Source: Enhydrobacter sp.
GTDB taxonomy: Bacteria > Pseudomonadota > Alphaproteobacteria > Reyranellales > Reyranellaceae
Direction: 5' to 3'
NCBI GenBank assembly: GCA_025808875.1
Contig: CP075528.1
Location: 62,001 to 126,000, forward strand
Length of the DNA: 64,000 bases
In this document: piece by piece, positions 16,169 to 25,739 of the stretch
How positions within the stretch are numbered: the stretch's first letter is position 1
Layout of the letters: each line of letters begins with the position of its first letter
Program-made: the position numbers and the translations under genes
Notes under the pieces: generated by a model
Seen by the model: only the letters and a program-made list of their open reading frames with translations
Databases searched by the model: none
What the model was told of the DNA's origin: nothing

Positions 16169-16720
16169 TTGTTCATCCAGACCGAGCAGACGCCCAATCC
16201 ATCGACCCTGAAGTTCCTGCCCGGCCGGGTGGTGATGGAGAGGGGCACGCTGGATTTCGCCGGACCCGACACCGCGCATACCTCGCCGTTGGCCCGGCGC
16301 CTGTTCTCGATCGAGGGTGTCGAACGGGTGTTCTTCGGCGCCGACTTCGTCACCGTGACCAAATCTGCCGATCGCGACTGGCAGGTGCTGAAGCCCTCCA
16401 TTCTGGGCGGCATCATGGAGCACTACACATCCGGCGAGCCCGTCGTGGCCGCTGGCGAAGGCAGTGCCGAAGCCGAGGCGGATGACGACGACGAGGTCGT
16501 CGCGCAGATCAAAGAGTTGCTCGAAACGCGCGTGCGTCCGGCGGTGGCCCAGGACGGCGGCGATATCGTGTTCCAGGACTTCCGTGACGGCGTGGTCTAC
16601 CTGCACATGCAGGGCTCCTGCTCGGGCTGTCCCAGCTCGACCGCCACGCTGAAGATGGGAATCGAGAATCTTCTGAAGCACTACGTGCCGGAAGTCGTGG
16701 AGGTACAGGCCGCCCAGTAG
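16169..16720 (+). CDS. nfu: NifU family Fe-S cluster carrier (Nfu type)
   Basis: A 183-residue protein with an N-terminal Nfu domain (MFIQTEQTPNPSTLKFLPG) and a C-terminal NifU-like domain (about residues 108-175) with the cluster-binding motif C-S-G-C in G-S-C-S-G-C-P-S-S. It passes Fe-S clusters to target proteins; MiaB, 6 kb away, is a typical client class. The start is TTG at 16169 with a full AAGGAGG five bases upstream, and no other start fits the conserved N-terminus. The gene opens the conserved core block. Confidence 0.93.
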   Translation: MFIQTEQTPNPSTLKFLPGRVVMERGTLDFAGPDTAHTSPLARRLFSIEGVERVFFGADFVTVTKSADRDWQVLKPSILGGIMEHYTSGEPVVAAGEGSAEAEADDDDEVVAQIKELLETRVRPAVAQDGGDIVFQDFRDGVVYLHMQGSCSGCPSSTATLKMGIENLLKHYVPEVVEVQAAQ

Positions 16721-16820
16721 GCGGCCTGACGCTCAAGCGTAATGCGTGGGTGTAGCGTCGCGGCCCTCGTGGCCGCGCACGGCGGGACGTTTCGTTCGAG
16801 CAACCAGACCAGGATCGAGT

Positions 16821-17924
16821 TTGCCGATTTCGACTGTCATCGATAGCGGACGTAGATACGCTTTTCCGACCACCCTGACGCTCATGCTCGCGGCCGGCGT
16901 GAGCCTGCACGAGCCGGCCGCACCGGTCGACATCGCCGAGTTCTTTACGCTGAGGGCCGAGGCGTCGCCGTCGCTCGATCCCGAACCGCCGGCGCTGGTG
17001 TTCGTCGCCGACGACATCCTGCCGGTGCCCGAAGCGATATTGCAGGTCAACTCAAGCGTGCAGGGGCATGGCCGATTCGCCGCGCCGGGCAACGCGGCGC
17101 GGCGCGTCAAGCTGCGCGCCATCAATCCCGTCACAGCCGACGAACTCGCGGGCTTCTTCCGCGAGGTTTCCTACACCCTCACCGACGTGCGGCTGGGCGA
17201 AGCGGTTCCGCCCATCAAGGTCGAGCGCGTGCCGGCCGATCTCGTCAACAAGGAAGGCAACGAGCGCAAGACGCTTTTCATCACCGCCCTGCTGCCGGTT
17301 GTGCTCGAGGCCAATCAACGGGTGATCGAGGACCGTGAACACCTGCTCGACCTGCGCTCCAAGCTGGATTCGGGCTACGGCCTCCTGCCGTTCGAGACGA
17401 TCTGGCTCGAGCAACTCGCCGAGCGCTACCAGGTCTCTGCCGACCAGCTCGACGAGCTCCTCAATCGCGTCGACATCGTGCCGCCGTCGATGGCCATCGC
17501 GCAGGCCGGCGTCGAATCGGGCTGGGGCACGTCCTTCGCCGCCCGCATGGGCAACGCGTTGTTCGGGCAGATTCAGTCGATCGGCCATCATGCCGTGAAG
17601 GTGCCATGGAAGCCCGGCCCGGCCATGCCGCAGCCGTTCGAGAGCGTAGGCGAGGCGGCCGCAGCCTACGTGTACAACCTCAATACGCATGCCGCCTATG
17701 CCGGCTTCCGGGCCGAACGCGCAGCGATGCGCGAGCTGGGCAAGTCGCCCGACGGTTACCGCCTGATCGGCACGCTGCTGCGCTACTCGGAACTCGGCCA
17801 GGAATATGTTCGCTTCGTACGGCGGATCATGCGCGAGAACAGCCTGGCGGATTTCGACGACGCGAGGCTCTCGGACGTCGAGGTGCTACATCATCCGACG
17901 TGGCAGATCACCGTCGCTCACTAG
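16821..17924 (+). CDS. Glucosaminidase domain protein (Bax-like peptidoglycan hydrolase)
   Basis: A 367-residue secreted or membrane-anchored protein. An N-terminal hydrophobic stretch (T-L-T-L-M-L-A-A-G-V) suggests export. The C-terminal half carries the glucosaminidase fold: MAIAQAGVESGWGTSFAA (catalytic Glu in V-E-S-G-W-G), A-L-F-G-Q and a Y-S-E-L-G-Q-E-Y motif as in Bax-type proteins. It probably cleaves N-acetylglucosamine bonds in peptidoglycan. TTG at 16821 with AGGA six bases upstream is the best start; the open frame begins earlier without a ribosome site. Its 3' end overlaps the VanX-like gene by 39 bp in opposite direction. Confidence 0.82.
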   Translation: MPISTVIDSGRRYAFPTTLTLMLAAGVSLHEPAAPVDIAEFFTLRAEASPSLDPEPPALVFVADDILPVPEAILQVNSSVQGHGRFAAPGNAARRVKLRAINPVTADELAGFFREVSYTLTDVRLGEAVPPIKVERVPADLVNKEGNERKTLFITALLPVVLEANQRVIEDREHLLDLRSKLDSGYGLLPFETIWLEQLAERYQVSADQLDELLNRVDIVPPSMAIAQAGVESGWGTSFAARMGNALFGQIQSIGHHAVKVPWKPGPAMPQPFESVGEAAAAYVYNLNTHAAYAGFRAERAAMRELGKSPDGYRLIGTLLRYSELGQEYVRFVRRIMRENSLADFDDARLSDVEVLHHPTWQITVAH

Positions 17925-18443
17925 CGGGAAGCGCCGCGCGTCGAACAGCTGATAGTGCCACCATTCGTTGCCGTAGAAATCCCAGCCCGCGGTCGTCATC
18001 AGTCCCATCAGCAGCAGGCGATTGCGCTGAGCCTCGACGGAAACGTCGGTTCGGCCGTGATGGGACAGCGGCGTGAAGGCATCGAAGGCGGTGCCCATGT
18101 CGAGTTCGCGGCCGCTGCCGTCGACCAGCGTGAGATCGACCGCGACGCCGCGCGAATGCGGCGAGCCTCGCCTCGGATCGGCGAGGAAATCGGGGTCGGG
18201 CCGCGCGTTCCACAGCGCCCATTGCGCCTCCACCGGCCGCAGGCCGTCGAAGATCTTCAGGCGATAGCCGAGCGGCCGCGCGTGCGCGACGGCGGCGCGC
18301 AACTTGTCCGCCGCCTCGCGATGCAGCCAGCATTCGGCGTTCCGGTACACCGGTTTGCCCGTTAGATTGGCATCCGTCGCATAGGCCAGCGCCACATCGA
18401 CGTCGAAGTCGGGTGGCCGGATCGCAACCAGATCGAGTACCAT
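17886..18443 (-). CDS. D-alanyl-D-alanine dipeptidase (VanX/DdpX type)
   Basis: A 185-residue zinc dipeptidase. The zinc-binding signature S-P-H-S-R-G-V-A-V-D (SxHxxGxAxD) is at about residue 113 and the second part N-E-W-W-H-Y (ExxWH) at about residue 165. G-L-R-P near residue 75 is the arginine region of the family. It hydrolyses D-Ala-D-Ala in peptidoglycan recycling or peptide use rather than vancomycin resistance, since no vanHA partners are present. ATG at 18441-18443. It overlaps the convergent glucosaminidase gene by 39 bp; both enzymes work on cell-wall material. Confidence 0.9.
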   Translation of the reverse strand: MVLDLVAIRPPDFDVDVALAYATDANLTGKPVYRNAECWLHREAADKLRAAVAHARPLGYRLKIFDGLRPVEAQWALWNARPDPDFLADPRRGSPHSRGVAVDLTLVDGSGRELDMGTAFDAFTPLSHHGRTDVSVEAQRNRLLLMGLMTTAGWDFYGNEWWHYQLFDARRFPLVSDGDLPRRMM

Positions 18444-18485
18444 GACCGCACAATGCCGAGCCGATCGCCGCCGCGCCAGCCGCGC

Positions 18486-19151
18486 ATGAGCCTGGTGCTG
18501 GCGTTCGACTGCGCGATCGCCGGACTGCACGTCGCGGTGGCGCGCGACGGCGTCTGCCTCGCGCGCCACCGCGAAGCGGGGCGGGACCAGGCCGCCACGC
18601 TGCTGCCCGCCGTCGTCACGGCGTTGCACGAGGCCGGCGTGGCGCGCGACACCCTCGCGATGATCGCCGTCACGGTCGGCCCCGGCAGCTTCACCGGCGT
18701 GCGCGTCGGGCTGGCGGCGGCGCGCGGCCTCGCCGCCGGCCTCGGCGTACCGCTGGCGGGTGTCGCCACGACGCGGCTCCTTCTCGCGCAGGCGCCGTCC
18801 ACCGAGCGTTTCGTCATCGCCGCGATCGACAGCCGCCTCGGCGACTGGTTCGTCGCCGCGCAGGACGATCCGCACCGGCCGTTCGTGGCGACGTCGGACG
18901 ACGTGGCGGGCCGCCTCGCCGGGCGCCCCGGCCTGATCGTCGGCCCGCAGGCGGGTGCACTCGCGTCCCGACTCGCCGATGCGCAGGCGCACGAGGTCGA
19001 TTGCGACCCGATGGTGCTCGCCGCGCTGGCCGAGGCCGAGGGCGCCGAGACCTGGCGCGCGCGCAACCGCGCCGACGGCCTGCCGCGGCCGCTCTATCTT
19101 CGCGGTGTGAACATCACGCTGCCCGATGGCGCTCGCCAGACCGTGGAGTGA
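18486..19151 (+). CDS. tsaB: tRNA threonylcarbamoyladenosine biosynthesis protein TsaB
   Basis: A 221-residue protein of the ASKHA fold, the accessory subunit of TsaD in t6A37 modification of ANN-decoding tRNAs. It begins with LVLAFDCAIAGLHVAV and has V-G-P-G-S-F-T-G-V-R-V-G-L-A-A-A-R-G, the hallmark of TsaB. An in-frame ATG at 18453 would add 11 basic residues; the start at 18486 matches the family better. It is followed 7 bp later by rimI, the usual neighbour. Confidence 0.92.
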   Translation: MSLVLAFDCAIAGLHVAVARDGVCLARHREAGRDQAATLLPAVVTALHEAGVARDTLAMIAVTVGPGSFTGVRVGLAAARGLAAGLGVPLAGVATTRLLLAQAPSTERFVIAAIDSRLGDWFVAAQDDPHRPFVATSDDVAGRLAGRPGLIVGPQAGALASRLADAQAHEVDCDPMVLAALAEAEGAETWRARNRADGLPRPLYLRGVNITLPDGARQTVE

Positions 19152-19158
19152 ATCCGCG

Positions 19159-19623
19159 ATGTCCCTGGTGCTGCGGCCGCTGGGTGATCGCGATCTCGAC
19201 CTTGCTGAACGCCTGCATCGACAGGCATTCGAGCCAATGGGCGAGCGCGGCTGGGCGCGCGGCGACTTCGCCGGGCTGCTGGCGACGCCTGGCGTGAGTG
19301 GATTCGTGGCGATGGAGGACGGCGAGGCGACGGGTTTCGTGTTGGCGAGGCTCGCTGCGGACGAGGCGGAACTACTGACGCTCGCCGTCGATCCCCGCTG
19401 GCGCCGCCGCGGCGCCGGACGCGCGTTGCTCGACGCCGTCCTCGCTTGGGTGCGGGCCGCCGGGGTGCGCACGCTCTATCTCGAGGTTGGTGCCGACAAC
19501 CTCGCGGCACAACACCTCTATCGCCGGAGGGGCTTTGCCGATGCGGGTCGGCGGCCTGGCTACTATCGGCGCGGCGATGCGCCGCCCGCCGACGCCGTCG
19601 TGATGCGATTCGCTCTCAGCTGA
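19159..19623 (+). CDS. rimI: Ribosomal protein S18-alanine N-acetyltransferase-type GNAT
   Basis: A 154-residue GNAT protein with L-L-T-L-A-V-D-P-R-W-R-R-R-G-A-G-R-A-L-L (acetyl-CoA loop) and Y-L-E-V-G-A-D-N-L-A-A-Q-H-L-Y-R-R-R-G-F, which follow the RimI pattern. RimI acetylates the N-terminal alanine of ribosomal protein S18. Its place directly after tsaB is standard. The ATG at 19159 follows the tsaB stop by 7 bp. Confidence 0.9.
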   Translation: MSLVLRPLGDRDLDLAERLHRQAFEPMGERGWARGDFAGLLATPGVSGFVAMEDGEATGFVLARLAADEAELLTLAVDPRWRRRGAGRALLDAVLAWVRAAGVRTLYLEVGADNLAAQHLYRRRGFADAGRRPGYYRRGDAPPADAVVMRFALS

Positions 19624-19626
19624 CGC

Positions 19627-19860
19627 TCAACCCCGGCGGATCGTCACGATATGGTCATCGCCCTGCGCTTCAATACCCAAAATGATGTGGCCCTCCTCGC
19701 GCGCCGCTTTCGGCACGTTGCGCAACGGCTCGACGCCGCGCAGGCGAACCTTCAACACATCGCCCGACTGCATGCGCTCGAGCCTGAGCTTGGTGCGCAC
19801 GAACGTCATCGGGCACACTTCCGCGGTGATGTCGATTTCCTGGTGTGGGGCCATGGACAT
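19627..19860 (-). CDS. TusA-like sulfurtransferase family protein
   Basis: A 77-residue protein with I-D-I-T-A-E-V-C-P-M-T-F-V-R-T-K-L, matching the family's Cys-Pro motif in which the cysteine carries persulfide sulfur. TusA-like proteins relay sulfur in tRNA thiolation, cofactor synthesis or sulfur oxidation. A sox cluster lies 25 kb away, but no link is shown. Two in-frame ATGs (19860 and 19854) are possible. It is divergent from fur with about 46 bp between them. Confidence 0.82.
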   Translation of the reverse strand: MSMAPHQEIDITAEVCPMTFVRTKLRLERMQSGDVLKVRLRGVEPLRNVPKAAREEGHIILGIEAQGDDHIVTIRRG

Positions 19861-19906
19861 GTCCCCAACTATACCGCTTTCGCCAGCCGGTGTAGGGTGG
19901 CGCGGC

Positions 19907-20344
19907 ATGCCCGACCAGAAATCCAAACTCGAAATGCTGTGCGCCGAGCGCGGCCTGAAGATGACCGAGCAGCGTCGAGTCATCGCGCGGGTCCTGTCGG
20001 AATCGTCGGATCATCCCGATGTCGAGGCATTGCACAGGCGCGCCACGGCGATCGATTCCAACATCTCGATCGCCACCGTGTATCGCACGGTGCGGCTGTT
20101 CGAGGAGGCGGGCATTCTCGCCAAGCACGATTTCGGCGATGGCCGGGCGCGCTACGAGGAAACACCCGACGAGCACCACGACCATCTGATCGACATGCAG
20201 AGCGGCAAGGTCGTGGAATTCCACAACGCCGAAATCGAGGAACTGCAGCGCAAGATCGCCGAGAAGGCCGGCTATCGCCTGGTCGGCCATCGGCTCGAGT
20301 TGTACGGCATACCGTTGACCGGCAAATCCGATCGCCAAAAATGA
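19907..20344 (+). CDS. fur: Fur family metal-responsive repressor (alphaproteobacterial Fur/Mur type)
   Basis: A 145-residue protein with the Fur winged helix (M-T-E-Q-R-R-V-I-A-R-V-L, then N-I-S-I-A-T-V-Y-R-T-V-R) and the metal region H-H-D-H-L-I-D. The CxxC structural zinc motif of gamma-proteobacterial Fur is absent, as is usual in rhizobial Fur/Mur, which often responds to manganese. It is not Irr-like, lacking the HHHH and haem motifs. The first residues M-P-D-Q-K-S-K-L fit the ATG at 19907; the upstream open frame has no family similarity. Confidence 0.9.
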   Translation: MPDQKSKLEMLCAERGLKMTEQRRVIARVLSESSDHPDVEALHRRATAIDSNISIATVYRTVRLFEEAGILAKHDFGDGRARYEETPDEHHDHLIDMQSGKVVEFHNAEIEELQRKIAEKAGYRLVGHRLELYGIPLTGKSDRQK

Positions 20345-20409
20345 GTGGACGCCACCGGCGCCAACCCGATAATGGGCGAATGATCGGGGCGGCCCCCTGC
20401 GGATGAATC

Positions 20410-21252
20410 ATGCGCATAGACCGCGCTGACAGCGAAGCCGAACTGCTTGGCCCTCCCGTCTCCAATCGGGAGATCGTCAAGGTTGTCGCCGGCGACTTCG
20501 AGGTTCGATTGGCCGCGACGGCGGCCGAGATCGATGCCGCCCAGGCTTTGCGCTATCGCGTGTTCTACGAGGAGATGAAGGCGCAGCCGTCGCCGGAAGT
20601 GGCGGCGCGTCAGCGCGACTTCGACGCCTTCGACGACGTGTGCGACCATCTTCTGGTTCTCGATCGCCGTCGCGGCGAGGGCCCGGAGGGAATCGTCGGC
20701 ACCTATCGCCTGATCCGTCGCGCCGCCGCGGCGCGGATGGGCCGTTTCTATTCGTCCGCCGAGTACGACATCCGGAAGATGATTGACTACCCCGGCGAGG
20801 TACTCGAACTCGGTCGTTCCTGCATTGCCAAGGATGCGCGCAACACCGCGACAATGCAGATGCTGTGGCGCGGCATCGCGCTCTATGCCTACCATTACAA
20901 TATCAAGGTGATGTTCGGCTGCGCCAGTCTGCCGGGCACCGATCCGGCCCAGCACGCCCAGGCATTGAGCTACCTTCATCACCATCATCTCGCGCCGCCC
21001 GAGATCCGCGTGCGCGCCCTCGACCACCGCTACGTCAAGATGGATGTGCTCGAGCGCGGCAGCTACGACGAGCGCAGGGCGATGGCGCGCGTGCCGCCGC
21101 TCATCAAGGGCTACCTGCGGCTCGGCGGCTTCGTCGGCGACGGTGCCGTGATCGACTCCGAGTTCAACACGACGGATGTTTTCATCATCGTCAAGACCGA
21201 GCTGGTGACGGAGAAGTACATCCGCCACTACGAACGCGGAATGCACGAGTAG
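20410..21252 (+). CDS. olsB: Ornithine-acyl-ACP N-acyltransferase OlsB
   Basis: A 280-residue GNAT-like acyltransferase that makes lyso-ornithine lipid from ornithine and 3-hydroxyacyl-ACP. It shows L-R-Y-R-V-F-Y-E-E-M, C-D-H-L-L-V-L-D, E-L-G-R-S-C-I and M-F-G-C-A-S-L-P-G-T-D, the typical OlsB pattern. The next gene, 24 bp away, is the matching OlsA-type acyltransferase, so together they form the ornithine lipid pathway at the inner membrane. No SecA-type signal, as expected. Confidence 0.92.
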   Translation: MRIDRADSEAELLGPPVSNREIVKVVAGDFEVRLAATAAEIDAAQALRYRVFYEEMKAQPSPEVAARQRDFDAFDDVCDHLLVLDRRRGEGPEGIVGTYRLIRRAAAARMGRFYSSAEYDIRKMIDYPGEVLELGRSCIAKDARNTATMQMLWRGIALYAYHYNIKVMFGCASLPGTDPAQHAQALSYLHHHHLAPPEIRVRALDHRYVKMDVLERGSYDERRAMARVPPLIKGYLRLGGFVGDGAVIDSEFNTTDVFIIVKTELVTEKYIRHYERGMHE

Positions 21253-21275
21253 GCTTCGGGCCGTATCTTCGCACG

Positions 21276-22094
21276 ATGTGGATCGGGTCTCCCCTGCGCG
21301 GCGCCTTCCGGCTGCTGAGCTATTTGCTGCTCACCGTGGTCATGGTGCCGGTCTACCTTGCGCTGCTGCCGCTGCGCATCACGCCGATCGTGCGCTGGAT
21401 GCCGGTCGTCTACCACCGGATCGTCTGCGTCATCCTCGGCATCCGGGTGCGCGTGAACGGCAAGCCGTCGGTGGTCACGCCGACGCTGTTCGTCTGCAAC
21501 CACGTCTCCTATCTCGACATCGAGGTGATGGGCGGGCTGGTGCCGGGCAGCTTCGTCGCCAAGGCGGAGGTCGCGACCTGGCCGTTCTTCTCGACACTCG
21601 CCAAGGCGCAGCGCACGATCTTCGTCGAGCGTAGCTCGGGCCGCGCCAGCGCCAGCCGGGACGAGATGATGCGGCGACTCGATACCGGCGACAACCTGCT
21701 GCTCTTCCCCGAGGGGACCAGCAGCGACGGTACGCGCGTGCTGCCGTTCCGCAGCGCGCTGTTCGGCGTCGCCCAGCTCAGGCGCGACGGCAAGCCGATC
21801 GTCGTGCAGTCGGTGTCGATCGCCTACACGCGCCTCGACGGCATCCCGCTCGGCCGCTACTGGCGGCCGCTGTTCGCCTGGTTCGGCGACCTCGATCTGG
21901 TGCCGCACCTTTGGCAGATGGTGTGCCTGGGCGAGACCGAGGCGGTCATCACGTTCTTCCCACCCGTCGACATCGACCAGCTCGGCGACCGCAAGAAGCT
22001 CGCCGAGTATTGTTTCCGGCAGGTGTCGTCGGGTGTGCAGGCCGCCAATTCCGGGCGGCCGGAATTGCTGCCCCCACCGGCGAGGGCAGCCTGA
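21276..22094 (+). CDS. olsA: 1-acyl-sn-glycerol-3-phosphate acyltransferase family, probable OlsA
   Basis: A 272-residue membrane-associated acyltransferase with an N-terminal hydrophobic segment (residues 12-33), the catalytic N-H-V-S-Y-L-D motif (NHxxxxD) near residue 71, T-I-F-V-E-R-S and F-P-E-G-T-S near residue 148. OlsA adds the second acyl chain to lyso-ornithine lipid. Linkage to olsB is the main reason for preferring OlsA over PlsC. The stop is one base before the next GTG start. Confidence 0.9.
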   Translation: MWIGSPLRGAFRLLSYLLLTVVMVPVYLALLPLRITPIVRWMPVVYHRIVCVILGIRVRVNGKPSVVTPTLFVCNHVSYLDIEVMGGLVPGSFVAKAEVATWPFFSTLAKAQRTIFVERSSGRASASRDEMMRRLDTGDNLLLFPEGTSSDGTRVLPFRSALFGVAQLRRDGKPIVVQSVSIAYTRLDGIPLGRYWRPLFAWFGDLDLVPHLWQMVCLGETEAVITFFPPVDIDQLGDRKKLAEYCFRQVSSGVQAANSGRPELLPPPARAA

Positions 22095-22095
22095 C

Positions 22096-22863
22096 GTGAT
22101 CCGCGCCTCCGTCGCACGCCACGTCGGCTGGGTCGAGTTCGACCGGCCGCCGGTCAACGCCTTCACGCGCGAGATGGTCGACCGCACGCACGACGCCATC
22201 GCCGCGTGCCTTGCCGATCCGGATGTGCGTGTCCTGGTGCTGGCCAGCGCCGTGACGGGCTATTTCAGCGCCGGCGCCGACCTTCACGCCTTCCGCGGCA
22301 TGAAGGGCGACGGCATGCGTGCCTGGGCGCTGCGCTGCCACGACATCGTCCGCCTGCTGCGCCATTCGCCCAAGCCGTTGCTGGCGGCGATCCACGGCAC
22401 GGCCGTCGGCGGCGGGCTGGAGATGACGCTGCACTGCGACCAGCGCTTCGCCGCCGCCGATGCCCAGCTCGGCCAGCCCGAGATCAAGCTCGGCTTCATT
22501 CCGCCGATCGCCACGACACAGGCTCTGGCACGGCTGATCGGCCGGCCGCGGGCAATCCGCTATCTCTATGACGGCGGCCTCGTTCCGGCGGCCGAGGCGT
22601 TGCAATGGGGCCTGGTCGACGAGTTGGTGGAGCCTGCCGGCCTGCGTGCGCGGGTCCAGGCCTACGGCGAGGAACTCGCCGCCAAGTCGCCTGAGGCGCT
22701 CGCCGCCATCCGGCGTACGGTGACCTTGGGGGGTGGCATGACCTTCGAGGAAGGGCTGGCCTACGAGCTGGAGGCGGTGGCTGGCCTGGCCGACGGCGCG
22801 GACTTCGCCGAGGGCGTAGAGGCCTTCCTGGCCAAGCGGCCGCCGGTCTGGCGCCGGTCGTGA
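22096..22863 (+). CDS. Enoyl-CoA hydratase/isomerase family protein
   Basis: A 255-residue crotonase-fold protein. The oxyanion-hole segment S-A-G-A-D-L-H is near residue 57 and I-H-G-T-A-V-G-G-G-L-E-M-T-L near residue 97. The first catalytic Glu position holds a family-like sequence but I cannot assign the substrate. It starts at GTG 22096, one base after the olsA stop, so it is likely co-transcribed with olsBA. A role in acyl-CoA metabolism is likely; the exact step is unknown. Confidence 0.88.
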   Translation: MIRASVARHVGWVEFDRPPVNAFTREMVDRTHDAIAACLADPDVRVLVLASAVTGYFSAGADLHAFRGMKGDGMRAWALRCHDIVRLLRHSPKPLLAAIHGTAVGGGLEMTLHCDQRFAAADAQLGQPEIKLGFIPPIATTQALARLIGRPRAIRYLYDGGLVPAAEALQWGLVDELVEPAGLRARVQAYGEELAAKSPEALAAIRRTVTLGGGMTFEEGLAYELEAVAGLADGADFAEGVEAFLAKRPPVWRRS

Positions 22864-22902
22864 GACGGTGATAAAACCGCGCCGTTCCAGCAACGAGGAT
22901 AG

Positions 22903-24320
22903 ATGAGCAATGCCCCGATGACCGGGCAGCGCAAGCGCGTGTTCATCCGCACCTACGGGTGCCAGATGAACGTCTACGACTCCGACCGCATGACCGACGT
23001 CCTGCGGCCCCTCGGCTATGCGCTGGCGGATCGCCCGGAGCAGGCCGATCTCGTCGTGCTGAACACCTGCCACATCCGCGAGCATGCCTCGGAGAAGGTC
23101 TATTCCGAGCTCGGTCGCCTGCGCAACGAGAAGCAGGCGCGCCGCGCCGCGGGCCGCGACCTCACCATCGCCGTGGCCGGCTGCGTCGCCCAGGCCGAAG
23201 GCGAGGAGATCGTGAAGCGCCAGCCCGCCGTCGACATCGTCGTCGGCCCGCAGGCCTATCATCGCCTGCCCCAGCTCTTGGCCGAGGCCGAGCGCAAGGC
23301 GGCGCTGCGCCGCGCCGGCAAGCGTTTGCCGGGCGCCGGCGTGCTCGACACCGAGTTTCCCGCCGAGAGCAAGTTCGACCATCTCCCGGCGCCGGCCGGA
23401 ATCCGGGCCGGCTCGGCGTTCCTGTCGATCCAGGAGGGTTGCGACAAGTTCTGCACCTTCTGTGTCGTGCCCTACACGCGCGGCGCCGAGTATTCGCGGC
23501 CGGCGGCGGCGGTGCTGACGGAGGCGCGCCATCTCGTGGCCGCCGGCGCTCTCGAGATCACGCTGCTCGGCCAGAACGTCAACGCCTACCACGGAGAGGC
23601 GCCGCCGGGTTCCGTCGGTGGATCGATCTGGTCGCTGGCGCGTTTGATTCGCGAGTTGGCCGACATCGATGGCTTGATGCGCATCCGCTACACCACCTCC
23701 CACCCGCGCGACATGGACGGCGAGCTGATCGCCGCCCACGGCGAGGTGCCGCAGCTCATGCCCTATCTGCACCTGCCAGTGCAGTCGGGCTCGGACCGCA
23801 TTCTCGAGGCGATGAATCGCGGGCATGGCCGCGACCTCTTCCGCCGCCTCGTCGACCGCCTGCGCGCAGTCCGCCCTGATCTCGCCCTGTCGTCTGACTT
23901 CATTGTCGGCTTTCCCGGCGAGAGCGATGCCGATTTCGACGACACGATGCGCCTGGTCGAGGAGGTCGGTTTTGCCGCGGCCTTCTCGTTCAAGTACAGC
24001 CGCCGCCCCGGCACTCCGGGCGCGGCGCTGCCGGACCAGCTGCCCGAGATCGTGAAGTCGGCGCGGCTGGCGGCATTGCAGGCGTTGCTCGGGCGCCAAG
24101 CCCGGGCGTTCAACGACTCCAAGGTCGGGCAAACGGTGCCGGTCCTGTTCGCCGAAGCCGGACGCAAGCCCGGCCAGGTGGTCGGCAAGACACCTTGGCT
24201 GCAATCGGTCTATGCCGACGGCACGCCTCGGTTTATCGGCCGCATCGTCGAGACGCGGCTGGTCGAGGGCCACGCCAACAGCCTGGCGGGCGAGATCGTG
24301 TCTGCACTCGAGGCGGCGGC

Positions 24321-24324
<4 letters not shown>
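22903..24324 (+). CDS. miaB: tRNA-2-methylthio-N6-dimethylallyladenosine synthase MiaB
   Basis: A 473-residue radical-SAM methylthiotransferase. The N-terminal domain has Y-G-C-Q-M-N (first cluster Cys), then N-T-C-H-I-R-E and V-A-G-C-V-A-Q. The radical-SAM motif is C-D-K-F-C-T-F-C (CxxxCxxC) near residue 183, and a C-terminal TRAM domain follows. It modifies A37 of tRNAs reading UNN codons and needs two Fe-S clusters, consistent with nfu upstream. The stop overlaps the phoH start (GTGA). Confidence 0.97.
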
Positions 24325-25310
<986 letters not shown>

Positions 25311-25739
25311 CGTCGTCGTGCTCGACAGCAGATGGCTCGAGGCCGTGCCCGATGTCGAGCGCATCGTGCGCAAGGCGGCGCGAACGGCCGCTGGCCGCGG
25401 CAAGGTGTCGTTGACCGTGGCCCTGGCCGACGACCGGCGCGTGCAGCTCCTGAACGCCCGCGACCGCCGGAAAAACAAGCCGACCAACGTGCTGTCCTAT
25501 CCGTCGGGCGAACGCGTCTTCCTGGGCGACATCGTGCTGGCGCGCCAAACCGTGCTGCGCGAGGCGCGCCAGCAGAAGAAGACGCCGCGGGCGCATGTCA
25601 GCCATCTCGTGGTGCACGGCACCTTGCATCTGCTGGGCTATGATCATGAGGAGAATGGGGAAGCCGAGCGCATGGAGGCGCTGGAGCGGCGCATCCTCGC
25701 GAGGATGGGGATCGCCGACCCCTACTAGGGAGGAAAGCA

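Noticed and set aside
21949-24273. Long reverse open frame opposite ech and miaB
   Set aside because: Antisense shadow; miaB and the enoyl-CoA hydratase on the forward strand carry clear motifs.
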